Shown piece by piece: positions 61,626-64,000 of a DNA stretch of 64,000 nucleotides (positions are counted from its first letter, which is position 1; each line of letters begins with the position of its first letter). A model generated the notes under the pieces. It searched no databases and had not been told where the DNA came from. It saw only the letters and a program-made list of their open reading frames with translations. This DNA is from Polaribacter sp. KT25b (GTDB taxonomy: Bacteria > Bacteroidota > Bacteroidia > Flavobacteriales > Flavobacteriaceae). The position numbers were made by a program, and so were the translations under genes. The stretch is taken from positions 1,708,001 to 1,772,000 of the forward strand of contig NZ_LT629752.1 in the NCBI RefSeq assembly GCF_900105145.1, given 5' to 3'.

Positions 61626-64000
61626 ATGAGTAAACAATCAGAATTACAACTAGAAAACAACCTAATTAAACAATTAGTAGGTTTAGGCTATCAAAATGTA
61701 ACGGTTTTAGATGGAGATGCATTGGTTGCTAATTTAAAACATCAACTAGAACAGTTTAATAACTGTGTTTTTTCAGACAAAGAATTCGAGAAGATTTTAA
61801 ACCATTTAGAAAAAGGAAATGTATTCGAAAAATCTAAAACCTTAAGAGGACGTTTTCAGTTTGAGAATGATAAAGGAGAAGCTACTTACATTCGTTTTTT
61901 TAATAGTGAAGTTTGGACAGACAATTTATTTCAAGTTACCAATCAAATCACCCAAGAAGGTACTTATAAAAACAGATATGATGTTACTATTTTAATCAAT
62001 GGTTTGCCTTTGGTACAAATAGAGTTAAAAAGACGTGGTTTAGAAATAAAAGAAGCCTTTAATCAAATTAATCGCTATCAAAAACATTCTTTTTGGTCTA
62101 ATCGTGGGTTATTTCAATATGTACAATTGTTTATCATCAGTAATGGCGTAAACACAAAATACCTTGCTAATAATGAGTTACAGTCTGTAAAACAAACCTT
62201 TTTCTGGTCTGATGTACACAATAAAAATATTAAAGAACTACCAGATTTTACCAATGCTTTTTTAAACCCAAATCATTTGGGGTTAATGATTGCCAAGTAT
62301 ATTGTAAGAAACGAAACGCATAAAATTTTAATGGTTTTAAGACCTTACCAATATTATGCAGTAGAAAAGTTAGTAGCACAAGTAGAAACCACAACAGACA
62401 ATGCATATATATGGCATACTACTGGTTCTGGTAAGACTTTAACCTCTTTTAAAGCAAGTCAGATTATTATGGATTTGCCACAAGTGGACAAAGTGTTGTT
62501 TGTGGTAGATAGAAAAGATTTAGACTATCAAACCATGAATGAATTTAATTCTTTTAAAAAAGATAGTGTAGATGTTACCAAAAACACCCATAACCTAGTA
62601 AAACAACTCGCAAGCGATTCTAAATTAGTTTTAACAACCATTCAAAAATTAAACAATGCTATTTCTAAAGAGCATTATAAAAAGCAATTAGCAGATTTAA
62701 AAAGTAAGAGAGTAGTCCTTATTTTTGATGAATGTCATAGAAGTCAATTTGGAGAAACGCACAAACTAATTACAGACTATTTTACAAATTCGCAATTATT
62801 TGGTTTTACAGGAACACCCATTTTTGCAGACAATGCTTCTAAAAACAATTTAGGAAAAAGAACCACCAAAGACCTATTTGGTAAATGTTTGCACAAATAT
62901 GTAATTACAGATGCAATAGAAGATGGTAATGTTTTAAAATTTGGAATAGAATATATAGGGCGTTACAAAAAGAAAAGCAACACATTACTAGATATTGATG
63001 TAGAAGATATAGACAAAACAGAAGTTTTTAAAGACGAAAAACGTTTAGAAAAAATAGCAGATTATATTATTAAATACCACAGTACAAAAACAGATAACAA
63101 ACATTTTTCTGCTTTGTTTGCTGTAAGTAATATTAAAAGTTTAATTAAATATTACGATATTTTTAAAGCTAAAAAAATTGCTGGCGAACACAATTTAAGA
63201 ATAGCAACTATTTTTTCTTATGGAGCAAATGAAGCAAATGAAGATGCCCAAGATTATTTACCCGACGATGAATTGGATGTTGCTGCAGAAAGTGAACTAA
63301 GCTATAAATCTAGCCATTCTAGAGAAAAATTAGATGAATACATTGTAGATTATAACAAAATGTACAACACTGGTTTTTCAACTAAAGACAGTAAATTATT
63401 TGAAGAGTATTATAAAGACATTAGCAAGCGTTTAAAAGAACGAGAAAAGAAGAATTTTAATGATGCTAAAGACCGCTTAGACATTGTTATTGTTGTAAAT
63501 ATGATGCTTACTGGCTTTGATGCTAAAAAAGTAAATACCTTGTATGTAGACAAAAACTTAAAACAACATGGTTTAATTCAGGCTTTTTCTAGAACCAATA
63601 GAATATTAGGAGAAAATAAATCTCAAGGTAATATTGTATGTTTTAGAAACTTAAAAAAGGATACAGATGAAGCCATTACATTGTTTTCTAATAAAGAAGC
63701 CAATGAAACTATAATTATGCCACCTTATGAAGACATTGCTACAAAATTTGATGAAACCTTAAAAGCGTTATTAACAATTGCACCAACACACAAAAGTGTA
63801 GATAATTTAGTAGGAGAGGAGCAAAAGCTTCAATTTGTACAAGCGTTTAGAAGGCTTTTAAGAGCAAAAAACGTTCTAGAATCTTATGTAGATTTCGACT
63901 GGCAAAATTTAGATATTGATGAGCAAACATTTGAAAACTATAAAAGCGAATACTTAGATATTAAAGATTTTGTAGACGAACAAAGAAGAACCCATAAAAC
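61626..64000 (+). CDS. hsdR: Type I restriction endonuclease HsdR (partial)
   Basis: At least 791 codons, open to the window edge, so the C-terminus is missing. ATG at 61626 (MSKQSELQLENNLIKQLVG). N-terminal nuclease domain with RYDVTILINGLPLVQIELKR, in which Asp and E-x-K are the PD-(D/E)xK catalytic residues. Then a superfamily 2 translocase: Walker A HTTGSGKTL, DEAD box FDECHRS, FTGTPIF, and motif VI QAFSRTNRI, with MLTGFDAKKVNTLYVD. It translocates DNA after target recognition by HsdS and cuts at a distance. The frame is intact throughout the part seen. Confidence 0.94.
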   Translation, partial: MSKQSELQLENNLIKQLVGLGYQNVTVLDGDALVANLKHQLEQFNNCVFSDKEFEKILNHLEKGNVFEKSKTLRGRFQFENDKGEATYIRFFNSEVWTDNLFQVTNQITQEGTYKNRYDVTILINGLPLVQIELKRRGLEIKEAFNQINRYQKHSFWSNRGLFQYVQLFIISNGVNTKYLANNELQSVKQTFFWSDVHNKNIKELPDFTNAFLNPNHLGLMIAKYIVRNETHKILMVLRPYQYYAVEKLVAQVETTTDNAYIWHTTGSGKTLTSFKASQIIMDLPQVDKVLFVVDRKDLDYQTMNEFNSFKKDSVDVTKNTHNLVKQLASDSKLVLTTIQKLNNAISKEHYKKQLADLKSKRVVLIFDECHRSQFGETHKLITDYFTNSQLFGFTGTPIFADNASKNNLGKRTTKDLFGKCLHKYVITDAIEDGNVLKFGIEYIGRYKKKSNTLLDIDVEDIDKTEVFKDEKRLEKIADYIIKYHSTKTDNKHFSALFAVSNIKSLIKYYDIFKAKKIAGEHNLRIATIFSYGANEANEDAQDYLPDDELDVAAESELSYKSSHSREKLDEYIVDYNKMYNTGFSTKDSKLFEEYYKDISKRLKEREKKNFNDAKDRLDIVIVVNMMLTGFDAKKVNTLYVDKNLKQHGLIQAFSRTNRILGENKSQGNIVCFRNLKKDTDEAITLFSNKEANETIIMPPYEDIATKFDETLKALLTIAPTHKSVDNLVGEEQKLQFVQAFRRLLRAKNVLESYVDFDWQNLDIDEQTFENYKSEYLDIKDFVDEQRRTHK

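Noticed and set aside
61386..61637. Minus-strand frame containing SLRGTKQS-type peptides
   Set aside because: It is a translation of the family B repeats and not a gene.

Overview
The window is AT-rich DNA from a marine-type member of the Bacteroidetes, most likely a flavobacterium (Polaribacter/Tenacibaculum-like). The evidence is a type IX secretion tail on a CotH protein, two large TonB-dependent receptors with carboxypeptidase-regulatory N-termini, LytS/LytR-type regulation, many lipoproteins, family-specific proteins (DUF6266, DUF6515, DUF4625) and promoters of the TAnnTTTG type. The genus is inference.

About 71-8977 is an array of promoterless gene cassettes. Eight cassette genes, all on the minus strand, are separated by ten ~130-bp imperfect palindromes that behave like integron attC sites: the short box at one end of a cassette is the reverse complement of the box at its other end (10 of 10 bases in two cassettes). 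No integron integrase is in the window, so it looks like an integrase-less cassette cluster (CALIN-like) or the far part of a chromosomal integron. One cassette gene is broken by a single stop codon and an IS3-family element sits in the leader of another. Most cassette products are unknown membrane or exported proteins.

9.1-11.3 kb is a short accessory stretch: an ADP-ribosyltransferase-like (DUF3990-type) gene with a tightly coupled small partner, a helix-turn-helix protein, a DUF6266 gene, and a 14-copy array of exactly 10-bp-spaced TGACAC-like repeats. A shorter mirror-image copy of that element lies at 56.9-57.0 kb, just before a tRNA-Tyr gene.

11.7-54.8 kb is mostly conventional: a TonB-dependent receptor; a GIY-YIG gene buried in palindromic repeat arrays (14.1-15.4 kb); a LytS/LytR pair; two thioredoxin-fold proteins; an EF-hand lipoprotein; a polyol (probably mannitol) catabolic locus at 20.5-27.2 kb with a Nudix-type regulator and a 19-bp palindromic operator; an outer-membrane barrel; a large CotH/lamin-tail T9SS cargo; an AraC regulator facing a nitroreductase-cupin-MBL set; a probable zinc-homeostasis locus at 43.0-49.0 kb (Fur-family regulator, MerC-like protein, FolE, TonB receptor, His-rich DUF4625 lipoproteins) with three copies of one operator; a two-gene 5'-nucleotidase; an AraC/MATE pair; and DUF1566 and Cthe_2159-like surface proteins.

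57.3-64.0 kb starts with tRNA-Tyr and carries a type I restriction-modification system (hsdM, hsdS, hsdR, the last running off the window). Its spacers hold a second GIY-YIG gene embedded in a second, unrelated palindromic repeat family, and arms of that family are also inserted in frame inside hsdS. Two single-domain GIY-YIG genes, each embedded in its own repeat family, suggest a REP-like system in which a GIY-YIG nuclease plays the part that RAYT transposases play elsewhere. This is my leading candidate for something undescribed.
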